Part shown: in pieces, positions 27,117-36,209 of the stretch
How positions within the stretch are numbered: the first letter of the stretch is position 1
Layout: every line of letters starts with the position of its first letter
NCBI RefSeq assembly: GCF_900101505.1
Contig: NZ_FMZI01000006.1
Coordinates: 248,001-312,000, forward strand
Length of the DNA stretch: 64,000 nt
Source of the DNA: Antarctobacter albus
GTDB lineage: Bacteria > Pseudomonadota > Alphaproteobacteria > Rhodobacterales > Rhodobacteraceae
Direction of reading: 5' to 3'
The notes under the pieces: generated by a model
Told to the model about the DNA's origin: nothing
Database searches by the model: none
The model's input: only the letters and a program-made list of their open reading frames with translations
Translations under genes and position numbers: made by a program

Positions 27117-27881
27117 TCATGCCTTGCGGTCGCGGAACCGCAACAGCATGGAGCGCACCGCCAGACCCGGCAGCACCAGGGCACATTTCGCATAGCGTCC
27201 GGCCAGCCGCCCGGGGCTGAGCATCATCCGCCACAGCCATTCCATCGCGATCCGGCGCACCCATTTCGGCGCCCGCTGCTGGGTGCCGGCAAAGAAATCC
27301 AGCCCTGCCCCGATCGAGGCAAAGCCCACCTCCGGCGCCACCCGGCGCCCGGTGGCGGCAAAGCTTTCCTGTTTGGGCGCTCCCAGCGCGATGAAACACA
27401 GCCGCGCGCCGGACTCAGCGATCCGGTGCAACATCTCCTCGGCCTCCGGGCCCGCCGGGTCGAATCCCATCGGCGGCGCGATCCGGCATACGACCTCGAG
27501 GTCGCGCACCTCGCGTTCGAGGTATTCCGCCGCCGCCGCCAACACGGGTTCGGACGACCCGAACAGCGCCACGGTTACCCCCTGCGCCGCCGCGATCTGG
27601 GCCAGCGGCAGAATCGCCTCGGAGCCGGGGATCAGCGACACGGGCCGCCCCGCCAGCCGCGACAGCCAGACGATCGGATACCCGTCGGCCACGACGAAAT
27701 CCTGTGCCGCGTAGATGGTGCGGAAACTGTCCGAACCGCGCAACTTGACGATGTGATCGAGGTTGATCGTGGCCAGCGCAAAACCGGCGCGGCGGGCAAA
27801 CCGCTCGCGCACCCGCGCCTCGAGCACGGCCCATGTCGGCACGTTCACGACAACCGTGTCATCGCCAAATCGGAATTCCAT
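27117..27881 (-). CDS. WecG/TagA/CpsF (GT26) glycosyltransferase
   Basis: 254 residues from the ATG at 27881; a longer frame upstream lacks a ribosome site. GT26 features: FALATINLDHIVKLRGSDSFR with the conserved Asn/Asp region, FVVADGYPIVWLSRLAG with the DG-P-W catalytic segment, VALFGSSEPVLAAA, CFIALGAPKQESF and FASIGAGLDFFAG. Members add the second sugar (ManNAc-uronate, or mannosamine, glucose) to an undecaprenyl-linked sugar. The C-terminal Arg-rich stretch (RRIAMEWLWRMM and on) fits peripheral membrane binding. Confidence 0.9.
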   Translation of the reverse strand: MEFRFGDDTVVVNVPTWAVLEARVRERFARRAGFALATINLDHIVKLRGSDSFRTIYAAQDFVVADGYPIVWLSRLAGRPVSLIPGSEAILPLAQIAAAQGVTVALFGSSEPVLAAAAEYLEREVRDLEVVCRIAPPMGFDPAGPEAEEMLHRIAESGARLCFIALGAPKQESFAATGRRVAPEVGFASIGAGLDFFAGTQQRAPKWVRRIAMEWLWRMMLSPGRLAGRYAKCALVLPGLAVRSMLLRFRDRKA

Positions 27882-28072
27882 AACGGCACCCTGTTCCCCC
27901 GACCGCAGCAATAGCCTGTTCCCGTGACAGGCGCAGTGACCTTTCCACAATACATTCCCTTTTTTCGACATCACTGGTGCCGCACTGCCGCAATTTCCCG
28001 GTGCACGTCGAAATATGGCCATGTTTAGGTGTTTTATCTTCGCACCAACACAGGCGGGCCAAGGGTGGCACA

Positions 28073-29239
28073 GTGAAGTCGAGCAGGGCAGAGTCGGGCG
28101 CCGGTCAGGGCGCGCAGGCCGGGCAGGTCGTTCTGCTGGGCTGTGGCTTTGTCGCCGATCTCTACATGCGCTCGCTGGCCGCGATGCCGGAGATAACCGT
28201 CGCCGGGGTCTGGGATCAGGATGCCGACCGCCTGCGCGCCTTCTGTGATTTCTGGGGATTGCCGGCCCGCGCCAGCCTGGCGGACCTTCTGGACCGTGCG
28301 CCCGGGGCGCTGGTCCTGAACCTCACCAATCCCCATGCCCATTTCGACACCTCGCGCGCCTGCCTTCAGGCGGGACGCCATGTCTATTCCGAAAAACCGC
28401 TGGCCATGACGCTGGAACAGGCCAAGGAACTGCACGCGCTGGCCGGGGAAAACGGGCTGATGCTGGCCTCTGCGCCCTGTTCCGCGCTGGGAGAGGCGGC
28501 CCAGACCCTGGGACATGCCCTGCGCACCGGCATCGCTGGCACGCCCCGCGCCATCTACGCCGAACTCGACGACGGGTTCATCCCGCAAGCCGCCTATCGC
28601 AAGTGGCTGTCGGACTCCGGCGCCCCCTGGCCCTATGAGGATGAATTCCGCACCGGCTGCACTATGGAGCACGCAGGTTATTACCTGACCTGGCTGATTT
28701 CCTGGTTCGGGCCGGTGCGCACCGTGGTCGCCGCCTCTGCCGAGACCATCCCTGACAAGGAAGGCACAGGCCCCTTCGCGCCGGACCTCTCGGTGGCGAT
28801 GCTGTTCTTTGACAAGGGGCCCGTCACGCGGTTGACCTGTTCCATCACTGCGCCGCACGATCACCGTATCCGCATCGTCGGCGACAAGGGCGTGCTGTCA
28901 TGCGCCGCCGCCTGGGACAACGCGGCCAAGGTGACATTCGCGCGTCGGCTGACCCTGCGACGGCGGTTGATGGAACATCCCTTTCCCCGCACCCTGCGCC
29001 TGCCGCAGCCGACCCATCCCAAGGTCAAGCGATGGGGGGCCGCGGCGATGAACTTCATGCTGGGTCCGGCCGAGGTGCTGGAGGCACTTCATCAGGGGCG
29101 CCCCTGCCGCATGTCGAACGATTTTGCCCTGCACCTGACAGAGGTCACGCTGGCGATCCAGAACGCCGGAGAGACGAGCGGTGCCCAGTCCATGACAACC
29201 ACCTGCACAGCGATGGAGCCGATGCCTTGGGCCAGTTGA
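28073..29239 (+). CDS. Gfo/Idh/MocA-family NAD(P)-dependent oxidoreductase
   Basis: 388 residues from GTG at 28073, preceded by AAGGGTGG. Rossmann motif VVLLGCGFVADLYMRSL at about residue 18-34 and the family EKP motif in HVYSEKPLAMTLEQA near 105; a family His pattern lies in CTMEHAGYYLTWLISWFGP. Such enzymes oxidise or reduce sugar hydroxyls, often UDP-sugars in surface glycan pathways. It heads the operon 28073-34503, overlapping the epimerase gene by a few bases. Confidence 0.86.
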   Translation: MKSSRAESGAGQGAQAGQVVLLGCGFVADLYMRSLAAMPEITVAGVWDQDADRLRAFCDFWGLPARASLADLLDRAPGALVLNLTNPHAHFDTSRACLQAGRHVYSEKPLAMTLEQAKELHALAGENGLMLASAPCSALGEAAQTLGHALRTGIAGTPRAIYAELDDGFIPQAAYRKWLSDSGAPWPYEDEFRTGCTMEHAGYYLTWLISWFGPVRTVVAASAETIPDKEGTGPFAPDLSVAMLFFDKGPVTRLTCSITAPHDHRIRIVGDKGVLSCAAAWDNAAKVTFARRLTLRRRLMEHPFPRTLRLPQPTHPKVKRWGAAAMNFMLGPAEVLEALHQGRPCRMSNDFALHLTEVTLAIQNAGETSGAQSMTTTCTAMEPMPWAS

Positions 29240-30207
29240 CGATAGCCATCACCGGGGCGGGCGGTTTTCTGGGCCGCGCCTGCGTGGCCGAGGCCCGGCG
29301 CCGGGGCCTGCCGGTCCTTGCGCTCTATCGCAACAGCCTGCCCGGGGATTGGGCCGGGGACGCGGGGATCACACCACTGCAACTGGACCTGACCGCCCCC
29401 GATGCCGCAGACCGCCTGCGCGCAGCCCTACCCGAGGACTGCGCCATCATCCACGCGGCGGCCCATCTGGGCGATAATCTGGCGGCAGTCGCCCGCGACA
29501 CGCTGAGCGCCACCCGCACCCTGCGCGACGCATGGCGCGACAGTGACGCACGCCTCGTGCTGATCTCATCCCTTGCCGTCTATGATACCGACGCGCTGGC
29601 GCCCGGTGACGCGGTCAGCGAATCCACGCCGCTGATCCCCCTGCCCGATACGCCGGAACAGGCCCGCGACGCCTATGCCGGCTCCAAGCGCCTGCAAGAG
29701 GCACTGTTCCTCGACGATCTTCAGGACGGCTGGATCCTGCGGCCCGGCGCGCTTTGGGGACCGGGGCGGACCTGGCACGCGCTGCAGGGGTTCCGGGCCT
29801 CCAAGCTCTTTGTCACCATCGGGTCGCATGGCGAGCTGCCTTTGGCCCATGTGGACCTCTGCGCGCAAATCGCCGTCGAGGCTGCGCGCACGCCCACCCC
29901 CGGCCCCGGCATCGTCAATGTCTTTGACGACGATCGCCCCACCCGCGCGCGGTTCCTGCGCGCGCACAGGCGCTGTTTCGGCTGGCCACGCCTGAACGTG
30001 ACGGTTCCCTACGGGGCCTGGCTTGCACTGGTGCGCCTGTTGAAACCAATCTCAGGCAACCTGCCCGGCCTCTTTCGCGAGAACATCCTGCGGGCACGGC
30101 TCATGCCGCTGCGCTATCCCAACACGCGGATGCGCAGCGCCTTTCCGGGTGAGGATATCGACACCTTCGAGGGCCTGATGACCCGCGCGGCGGAGGATCG
30201 TGGATGA
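29227..30207 (+). CDS. NAD-dependent epimerase/dehydratase (extended SDR)
   Basis: 326 residues from a TTG with GGAG 8 nt upstream; another TTG at 29236 forms a TTGA overlap with the previous stop and is the alternative. Motifs: TIAITGAGGFLGRACV (GxxGxxG), catalytic-type Ser in LVLISSLAVYD and the Y-x-x-x-K in AYAGSKRLQE, plus RPGALWGPG. Likely acts on a nucleotide-activated sugar. It pairs with the preceding Gfo/Idh/MocA gene; the same two activities recur fused in one protein at 32401-34503. Confidence 0.85.
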   Translation: MGQLTIAITGAGGFLGRACVAEARRRGLPVLALYRNSLPGDWAGDAGITPLQLDLTAPDAADRLRAALPEDCAIIHAAAHLGDNLAAVARDTLSATRTLRDAWRDSDARLVLISSLAVYDTDALAPGDAVSESTPLIPLPDTPEQARDAYAGSKRLQEALFLDDLQDGWILRPGALWGPGRTWHALQGFRASKLFVTIGSHGELPLAHVDLCAQIAVEAARTPTPGPGIVNVFDDDRPTRARFLRAHRRCFGWPRLNVTVPYGAWLALVRLLKPISGNLPGLFRENILRARLMPLRYPNTRMRSAFPGEDIDTFEGLMTRAAEDRG

Positions 30208-31433
30208 GCCTGCCGAAACTGGCCTACCTGACCGGTGAATACCCCCGCGCGTCCGATACCTTCATCCAGCGCGAGGTCGCCGCCCTGCGCGCACTTGGCC
30301 ATGAGGTCGAGACCTGTTCGATCCGCACCACCGGGGCCGAACACCTCGTCGGCCCGGAACAGCGCGCGGAACACGCCCGGACCTACAAGGTGCTGGACGC
30401 GGCAAGAAACCCGCTGACCCTGCTGCGCGCCCATCTGCGCTGGATGCGCCAACCGGGCCGTTACCTGGGCGCGCTGAAGCTGGCCTGGCGGACGGCGCCC
30501 AAGGGTGTGAAAGGCCGGCTCTACAACCTGATCTATTTCCTCGAGGCGGGGGTGCTGGCCGCACATCTGGCCGATCAGGGTGTCGACCACCTGCACAATC
30601 ATATCGCCAAGGCCTCCTGCACGGTGGCCATGCTCGCCTCGGAAATGTCGGGCATTCCCTACAGTTTCACCATCCACGGGCCGGACATCTTCTTCGAGCC
30701 GCACCACTGGCGCATCGACGAAAAGGCGGCCCGCGCCACCTTTGTCGCCTGCATCTCGGAATACTGCCGGTCACAGCTGATGTGCTTTGCCGACCAGGCG
30801 CATTGGGACCGCTTTCACATCGTGCATTGCGGTGTCGATCCCGACCGGTATTCCCCTGCACCCCACGCGGGCGAGGGCACGCATCTGCTGTTCGTCGGCC
30901 GGCTGGCCGGGGTCAAGGGCGTTCCGATCCTGGTCGAGGCGCTGCGCCGGCTTGCCCCCGACACGCCCGGACTGCGTGTGACGATCATCGGAGACGGCCC
31001 CGACCGCGCCGCGCTGGAAGCGCAAGCGCAGGGGCTGCCCGTCACTTTCACCGGCTACCAGTCGCAATCCGAGGTCGCGGAAGCACTGTCGACGGCGGAT
31101 CTCTTTGTCCTGCCCAGTTTCGCCGAAGGCGTGCCTGTGGTCCTGATGGAGGCGATGGCCTCTCACGTTCCGGTCATCACCACCCGCATCGCCGGGGTGC
31201 CGGAACTGGTGGCGCAGGGCACCTCTGGCCTGCTGGTGGCGCCCGGTGACGTCGAGGGCCTGCGGGACGCCATCAAGGCCCTGACCCAGGACCCCCTGCG
31301 GCGCCGGCGGATGGGTCTGGAAGGCCGCGCCAAGGTCGAGACCGAATTCAACATCACGCGCGAGGCGGGCTGGCTGTCGACGCTGTTCAGCGGCTATGCC
31401 ACCGGAACGCCGCCACGGGGGAAACGTCCGTGA
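30204..31433 (+). CDS. Glycosyltransferase family 4 protein
   Basis: 409 residues; ATGA overlap with the epimerase and GAGGATCG upstream. GT-B features: KLAYLTGEYPRASDTFIQREV at the N-terminus, DHLHNHIAKASC, FTIHGPDIFFEP, donor-domain LLFVGRLAGVKGVPILVEAL, VTIIGDGPDRAAL, and the E-x7-E region FVLPSFAEGVPVVLMEAMAS. This group resembles the AmsK/ColanicE-like colanic-acid transferases. Adds one sugar of the repeat unit in the cytoplasm. Confidence 0.9.
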   Translation: MSLPKLAYLTGEYPRASDTFIQREVAALRALGHEVETCSIRTTGAEHLVGPEQRAEHARTYKVLDAARNPLTLLRAHLRWMRQPGRYLGALKLAWRTAPKGVKGRLYNLIYFLEAGVLAAHLADQGVDHLHNHIAKASCTVAMLASEMSGIPYSFTIHGPDIFFEPHHWRIDEKAARATFVACISEYCRSQLMCFADQAHWDRFHIVHCGVDPDRYSPAPHAGEGTHLLFVGRLAGVKGVPILVEALRRLAPDTPGLRVTIIGDGPDRAALEAQAQGLPVTFTGYQSQSEVAEALSTADLFVLPSFAEGVPVVLMEAMASHVPVITTRIAGVPELVAQGTSGLLVAPGDVEGLRDAIKALTQDPLRRRRMGLEGRAKVETEFNITREAGWLSTLFSGYATGTPPRGKRP

Positions 31434-32389
31434 CCCCCGTCGATGTCGTCCTGATCGGCCGGAACGAGGGCGCGCGGCTGGTCGTTGCGCTGGCCTCTGT
31501 CCAGGGGCAGGCGCGCGAGATCGTCTATGTCGATTCCGGCTCTACCGACGACAGCCTTGCCGAGGCGCGCGCCGCCGGCGCAAAGGTCGTCGAACTGGAC
31601 ATGTCCACGCCCTTTACCGCCGCCCGCGCCCGGAACGCCGGGTTCGACGCGCTGACCGCGCCGCGCATTGTCATGTTCATCGACGGCGATTGCACCTTGC
31701 ACCCCGGGTTTCTCGACGCCGCGCGTACGCATCTCGAGACGTGCCCGCAGCTTGGTCTCGTCACTGGCTGGCGGTCGGAAATCCATCCGGATACCTCGAT
31801 CTACAACGCGATCTGCGACTGGGAATGGCACCGCCCCGCCGGGCCGATCCAGGCCTGTGGCGGCGACATGATGGTGCGGGCAGAGGCCTGGGCGGGCGTG
31901 GGCGGCATGAACCCCTCGGTGATCGCCGCAGAGGACGATGAATTCTGCACCCGGTTGCGCAAGGCCGGCTGGCAGCTGGAACGCCTGCCGCTGGAAATGA
32001 CGCGCCACGATGCCGCCATGCTGAACTTTGGCCAGTGGTGGCGCCGTGCGGTCCGCACGGGCCACGGGTTTGCCCAGGTGGGCCATCTGCACCCAGAGTA
32101 TTTCCGGACCGAACGCCGCCGCGTCCTGACCTTTGCCCTGGTCCTGCCGCTGCTCTTCCTGGCCGGGTTTTTCACCACGTCCTGGATCAGCGCACTTGTC
32201 CTGTTGCTCTATGGCTACAGCCATGTCCGCTCGATCCGCGGACTGCGCGCCGACGGATTGCCGCCCGGACAGGCGCACCGGCTGGCCCTGTTGCTGACCC
32301 TGTCGAAATTCCCGAACCTGATCGGCATGGCGCGGTTTCACGCGCGGCGGCTCTCTGGCGTTGAAATGCGGATTATTGAATACAAATGA
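31430..32389 (+). CDS. Glycosyltransferase family 2 protein with C-terminal membrane segment
   Basis: 319 residues; GTG start in a GTGA overlap. GT-A features: VVLIGRNEGARLVVALASV, VDSGSTDDSLAEA, and FIDGDCTLHPGF for the metal-binding D-x-D; a second acidic motif lies in IAAEDDEFCTRLRKAG. A hydrophobic stretch near residues 235-262 (VLPLLFLAGFFTTSWISALVLLLYG) anchors it to the membrane. Part of the 28073-34503 operon. Confidence 0.88.
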   Translation: MTPVDVVLIGRNEGARLVVALASVQGQAREIVYVDSGSTDDSLAEARAAGAKVVELDMSTPFTAARARNAGFDALTAPRIVMFIDGDCTLHPGFLDAARTHLETCPQLGLVTGWRSEIHPDTSIYNAICDWEWHRPAGPIQACGGDMMVRAEAWAGVGGMNPSVIAAEDDEFCTRLRKAGWQLERLPLEMTRHDAAMLNFGQWWRRAVRTGHGFAQVGHLHPEYFRTERRRVLTFALVLPLLFLAGFFTTSWISALVLLLYGYSHVRSIRGLRADGLPPGQAHRLALLLTLSKFPNLIGMARFHARRLSGVEMRIIEYK

Positions 32390-32400
32390 GGATTTAACCC

Positions 32401-34503
32401 ATGTCCACCCCCATCCGCGTCGGCCTGATCGGGGCCGGTTACATCGCAGACTGGCACGCCGACGCCCTGCGCGCGACCCCGGGCGTCGAGGTCACGGCGG
32501 TCTGCGACATGCGCGAAAGCGCCGCCCGCGCGCTGGCCGAGCCGCTTGGCGCGAGGGTGTTCACAACTGTCACCGAGCTGATCGATTCGAAGGCCTGCGA
32601 CGCCGTCCACATCTTGACGCCGCCAAATATACATAAGGATATCGCGACTCAGTGCCTCACCGGCGGGCTGCACGTGCTTGTGGAAAAACCTGTGGCTGAA
32701 TCCGGCGACGAGACCGATTCCATCCACAGGGCAGCGGTGGAGGCGAACCGCAAATTCCACCCCGGGCACAACTTTCTTGGCCTGCCATCCTATGTCCGCA
32801 TGAAAGAGGCACTGGCGGCGGGCGACTATGGCCGTGTCTCTTCGGCAGAGATCACCTGGGCACTGCCGCTGGCGCCGCTGCGGTCGGGTCCGTTCAACCT
32901 GTGGCTCTTGCGGCAGCCGAAAAACCTGCTGCTGGAACTGGGGCCGCACCTGGTGGCCTTTGCGCAGGACCTTTTCGGTGACATGGAAATCCTGCACGCC
33001 CATGCGACCCATCCCGTGATGCTGCCGGGAGAGGACCCGCGCCCGCAGGGGTTCCGCATCCTGGCCCGCGCCGGACAGGTCGAGATCACCTTTACGCTGG
33101 CGATGGTGGAAACCATCGACGACCGCTCCGTCACCCTGCGCGGCTCATCCGCCCGGGCGCGGCTGGACTTTGCGCAGGACGTGCTGGTGGTGGAGCGGGA
33201 AAACGCCGCCGATCTGGTGGCCAACCCGCTGAAGAAACAGTTGGAACTGTCCCGCCAGCATCGGCGCGAAGGGCTGTCGAACGCCTGGACACAGCTCCGC
33301 TCGCTGAACACCCGAAATCCCTATGGCCTGTCCTTTCGGGGCATGAACGCCGCGATCTATGGCGCTCTGGCCGAGGGCAAGCCGCAGGATGCACGCTTTT
33401 CCGGCGAAAGCGCGGTCAAGGTCATGCGCACCATCGACGCGATGATCGCGAAACTGCCGCCCGAGACCCTGAAGACCACCGCCCCAGCCGTGCAGACCCG
33501 GCACCCGAAACCGACGGCGATGGTCATCGGCGGCACGGGTTTCATCGGCCGCGCCCTGACCCGGCGCCTTGTGGCCGACGGGCGTGACGTGCGGGTGCTG
33601 TCGCGCGGGACATCCGGCCCCTTCCCCGACCTGCCCGACAACGTCGAAACCGTCTCTGCCTCGCTCCATGATCTCGACGCGCTGACAGAGGCGATGCAGG
33701 GGATCGAGGTGGTCTTCAACCTGGCCAAGTCGCTGGACGACACCTGGGCCGATTGCCTGAAAAACGATGTCGGCGTGGCTCTGCGCATCGCGATGGCCAG
33801 CGAAAAGGCCGGTGTCAAACGGCTGATCTACACCGGGACCATCGCCAGCTACGACATGTCCGATCCGAACGTGCAGATCACCGAGGACACCGGCTTTGCC
33901 GAGGACATGACAGACCGCAACCTGTATGCCCGGTCCAAGGCAGAATGCGAACGCAAGCTGCTGGAACTGCACCGGGAACGGGGTCTGCCGCTGGTCATCG
34001 CGCGGCCCGGGATCGTCGTTGGCCACGGCGGACCGCTGCAACATTGGGGCATCGGGCGCTGGCACGGGGCGGGCGCGGTGCGCATCTGGGGTCACGGGCG
34101 TAACATCCTGCCCTTTGTCCTGATCGACGACGTGGCCGACGGGCTGGTGCGGATGATCGACGCGCCCGTCGAAGGGCAGAGTTTTAACCTGATCGGAGAG
34201 CCGATGCTCTCGGCCCGAGGCTATTTCAACGCCATCCACGAAACGCTGGGCGCAAAAATCCGCGTGGTGCCGGGCAACCTGAACGCCTTTTATGCCTCTG
34301 ACGCGATGAAATACCTGCTCAAGAAATACGCCCTGCGGCGCCAGGGCGTGATCCGCCCCTCGCTGGCCGACTGGAAAAGCCGGGCGCATTTCTCACCCTT
34401 CGTGAACACGCGGCCAAAGGACGTGCTGGGCTGGCAGCCCGAGACCGACAAGGCCCGTTTCGTCGAAGAGGCGATCACGCGGGCCAACCTCTTTGGCTTT
34501 TGA
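32401..34503 (+). CDS. Fusion of Gfo/Idh/MocA oxidoreductase and NAD-dependent epimerase
   Basis: 700 residues with GAGG upstream of the ATG. Residues 1-365 are a Gfo/Idh/MocA protein: VGLIGAGYIADWHADAL (7-23), HVLVEKPVAES near 92-102. Residues from about 375 are an extended SDR: MVIGGTGFIGRALTRRL, a catalytic-region YTGTIASYDM, the Y-A-R-S-K motif near residue 510, and IARPGIVVGHGGP. The two halves correspond to the separate neighbouring genes at 28073 and 29227. A fusion implies the reactions are consecutive, probably oxidation then epimerisation or reduction of a nucleotide sugar. Last gene of the operon. Confidence 0.88.
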   Translation: MSTPIRVGLIGAGYIADWHADALRATPGVEVTAVCDMRESAARALAEPLGARVFTTVTELIDSKACDAVHILTPPNIHKDIATQCLTGGLHVLVEKPVAESGDETDSIHRAAVEANRKFHPGHNFLGLPSYVRMKEALAAGDYGRVSSAEITWALPLAPLRSGPFNLWLLRQPKNLLLELGPHLVAFAQDLFGDMEILHAHATHPVMLPGEDPRPQGFRILARAGQVEITFTLAMVETIDDRSVTLRGSSARARLDFAQDVLVVERENAADLVANPLKKQLELSRQHRREGLSNAWTQLRSLNTRNPYGLSFRGMNAAIYGALAEGKPQDARFSGESAVKVMRTIDAMIAKLPPETLKTTAPAVQTRHPKPTAMVIGGTGFIGRALTRRLVADGRDVRVLSRGTSGPFPDLPDNVETVSASLHDLDALTEAMQGIEVVFNLAKSLDDTWADCLKNDVGVALRIAMASEKAGVKRLIYTGTIASYDMSDPNVQITEDTGFAEDMTDRNLYARSKAECERKLLELHRERGLPLVIARPGIVVGHGGPLQHWGIGRWHGAGAVRIWGHGRNILPFVLIDDVADGLVRMIDAPVEGQSFNLIGEPMLSARGYFNAIHETLGAKIRVVPGNLNAFYASDAMKYLLKKYALRRQGVIRPSLADWKSRAHFSPFVNTRPKDVLGWQPETDKARFVEEAITRANLFGF

Positions 34504-34540
34504 CCCCGCTGGATTGGCTGTGCTGGTCAACAATCCCGGC

Positions 34541-34555
34541 GTTTCCACCTTATTC
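34541..34555 (+). promoter_or_regulatory. Shared motif GTTTCC(A/G)CCTTATT upstream of the BY-kinase gene
   Basis: GTTTCCACCTTATTC in the 210-bp gap before the kinase gene. It matches 13 of 15 bases at 37706-37720 (GTTTCCGCCTTATTT) upstream of the Wzz-like gene. It is followed by CAGATTTGGCT, also echoed near the Wzz-like promoter. Candidate regulator site for the two chain-length control genes. Confidence 0.35.
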
Positions 34556-34713
34556 TGGCCAGATTTGGCTGGTTTAACGAAAATCGACCGGGTGTCCTTG
34601 TGGCGATCCCGAACACGGAAAACTGAATCGCGCCCTGCAGATTGGCGGGGCACAAGGGTATCATGGGCCGCACGGGCGACACGCGCGGCCCGGAAGGCCG
34701 CGGAGCAAGGGGC

Positions 34714-36126
34714 ATGAACATGATGGACAGCCCGAAATTCCGGCGCAAACGCACATCCGCCACGGGATCGGCACGCCCCGTGTCCGAACCGCCTGACCCC
34801 GTGCGCCCGCTGGACGAGACCGCGCGCGAGGCCGCCCGCAAACGCGACGCGGCCGCAGAACAGGCCCGGTCAGAGGCAGAGGCCCACCGCATTGCCGAGG
34901 CCGCAGACAAGGCGAAGGCCCGCGAAAAGGCGCAGGAAAAACTCCGCCGCCGCGCAGAACTCGAAGAACTTGCGCGCGCCGAGGCGCTGCGCCGCGTCAT
35001 GGCCGCCCGCGCCCGGCGCGAAGCCGAGGCCCGCGAAGCCGCCGAACGCGCAGAGGCCGAGGCCGCATTGCAGGCCGAGAAACAGGCCGAAGAACGCCGC
35101 ATCGAGGCCGAGCGCGCGGACGAGGAACGCGCCGCAGAGGCCCGGCGGAAAGCCGCGGAAGAAAAGGCCGAGGCCGAACGCCTTGCCGAAGAGGAAAAAC
35201 GAGCCGAACAGGTGCGCCTGGCCGAGGCCAGGACCGCCGAAGACGCCGCGCGCCGCGCTGAGGAAGAGCGCCTTGCACGGGAGCGCGCCGAAGCAACCGA
35301 GACCGTACCCCCGCTGGCACTGACGGGCATGGTCCCGGTGACGGAGCAACCGGCCAGCACGCCCGCCTCTGCCCGGGCGCCACAAGAACCGGACCCGGTA
35401 GACAGTGCCTGGGCCAGACTGTCGGAAATGACCGTCGACAAGGGGCATCTGGACCGGAACCGCATCATCACCGCCAGCCGCGATGATCCCGCCCATGCGG
35501 CCTTTGACGTGCTGCGCACCCGGCTTTTGCAGGCCCTGCACGAGAACGGCTGGCGCCGCGTCGCGATCACCTCTCCGGGCAAGGAATGCGGCAAGACCTT
35601 CACCGCCGCCAACCTGGCCATCAGCCTGTCACGACAGGAAAACTGCCGGACCTTGCTGCTGGACCTCGACATGCGCCGGCCCAGCCTGCACAGGATCCTG
35701 GGCGTCTCGGACCCCGGCTCTCTGGGTGACATGCTGCGCGGCATGACAGCGCCGGGCGATCACCTGTTGCGGATGGGGCGCAACCCGGTCAACGCCGGGC
35801 GCAACATCGCCTTCGGTCTCAACGGCCGGCCCGAAGCCTATGCCTCGGAACTGCTGCAGGACCCGCGTGCCGAGAGCTGCCTGCAGCGGATCGAGGACGA
35901 ATTCGACCCCGACGTCGTGTTGATCGACCTGCCCCCGGCCCTTTCCTACGACGACGTGATCGCGGCGCGGCCCCTGTTCGATGGTGTTCTGCTGGTGATC
36001 GGCGGCGGAATGACGACGGAAAAGGAAATCGCCGAGGTCGAACGGCGCCTGGGCGATGGCACTCCGATCCTGGGGATGATCCTCAACAAGGCCGAAGGCA
36101 CCGAACTCGACCGTTACAGTTATTGA
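34714..36126 (+). CDS. CpsD/CapB-type bacterial tyrosine kinase with long N-terminal coiled coil
   Basis: 470 residues; ATG preceded by GCGGAGCAAGG. Residues about 34-194 are almost wholly Ala, Glu, Arg and Lys in a heptad-like pattern, a long coiled coil. The kinase domain follows: ITASRDDPAHAAFDVLRTRL, Walker A SPGKECGKT (287-295), Walker A' LLLDLDMRRPS (about 314-324) and Walker B VVLIDLPPAL near 410. The C-terminus ends ELDRYSY, with only two Tyr instead of a long Tyr cluster. There is no membrane segment, so it must work with a separate activator, presumably the Wzz-like protein encoded convergently just downstream. Controls glycan chain length or export by phosphorylation. Confidence 0.85.
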   Translation: MNMMDSPKFRRKRTSATGSARPVSEPPDPVRPLDETAREAARKRDAAAEQARSEAEAHRIAEAADKAKAREKAQEKLRRRAELEELARAEALRRVMAARARREAEAREAAERAEAEAALQAEKQAEERRIEAERADEERAAEARRKAAEEKAEAERLAEEEKRAEQVRLAEARTAEDAARRAEEERLARERAEATETVPPLALTGMVPVTEQPASTPASARAPQEPDPVDSAWARLSEMTVDKGHLDRNRIITASRDDPAHAAFDVLRTRLLQALHENGWRRVAITSPGKECGKTFTAANLAISLSRQENCRTLLLDLDMRRPSLHRILGVSDPGSLGDMLRGMTAPGDHLLRMGRNPVNAGRNIAFGLNGRPEAYASELLQDPRAESCLQRIEDEFDPDVVLIDLPPALSYDDVIAARPLFDGVLLVIGGGMTTEKEIAEVERRLGDGTPILGMILNKAEGTELDRYSY

Positions 36127-36150
36127 GGCCGGGCGCCCCCGTGCCCGGCC
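36127..36150. terminator. Hairpin after the BY-kinase gene
   Basis: GGCCGGGC/GCCCGGCC with an 8-nt loop immediately follows the kinase stop codon, between two convergent genes. It has a strong stem but no T-run. Confidence 0.5.
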
Positions 36151-36209
36151 CACAAGCACGCTCTCCAGCTGCAGGGCAAGCGCACCCGTACCTCTGTTAT
36201 GTCTCGCGA

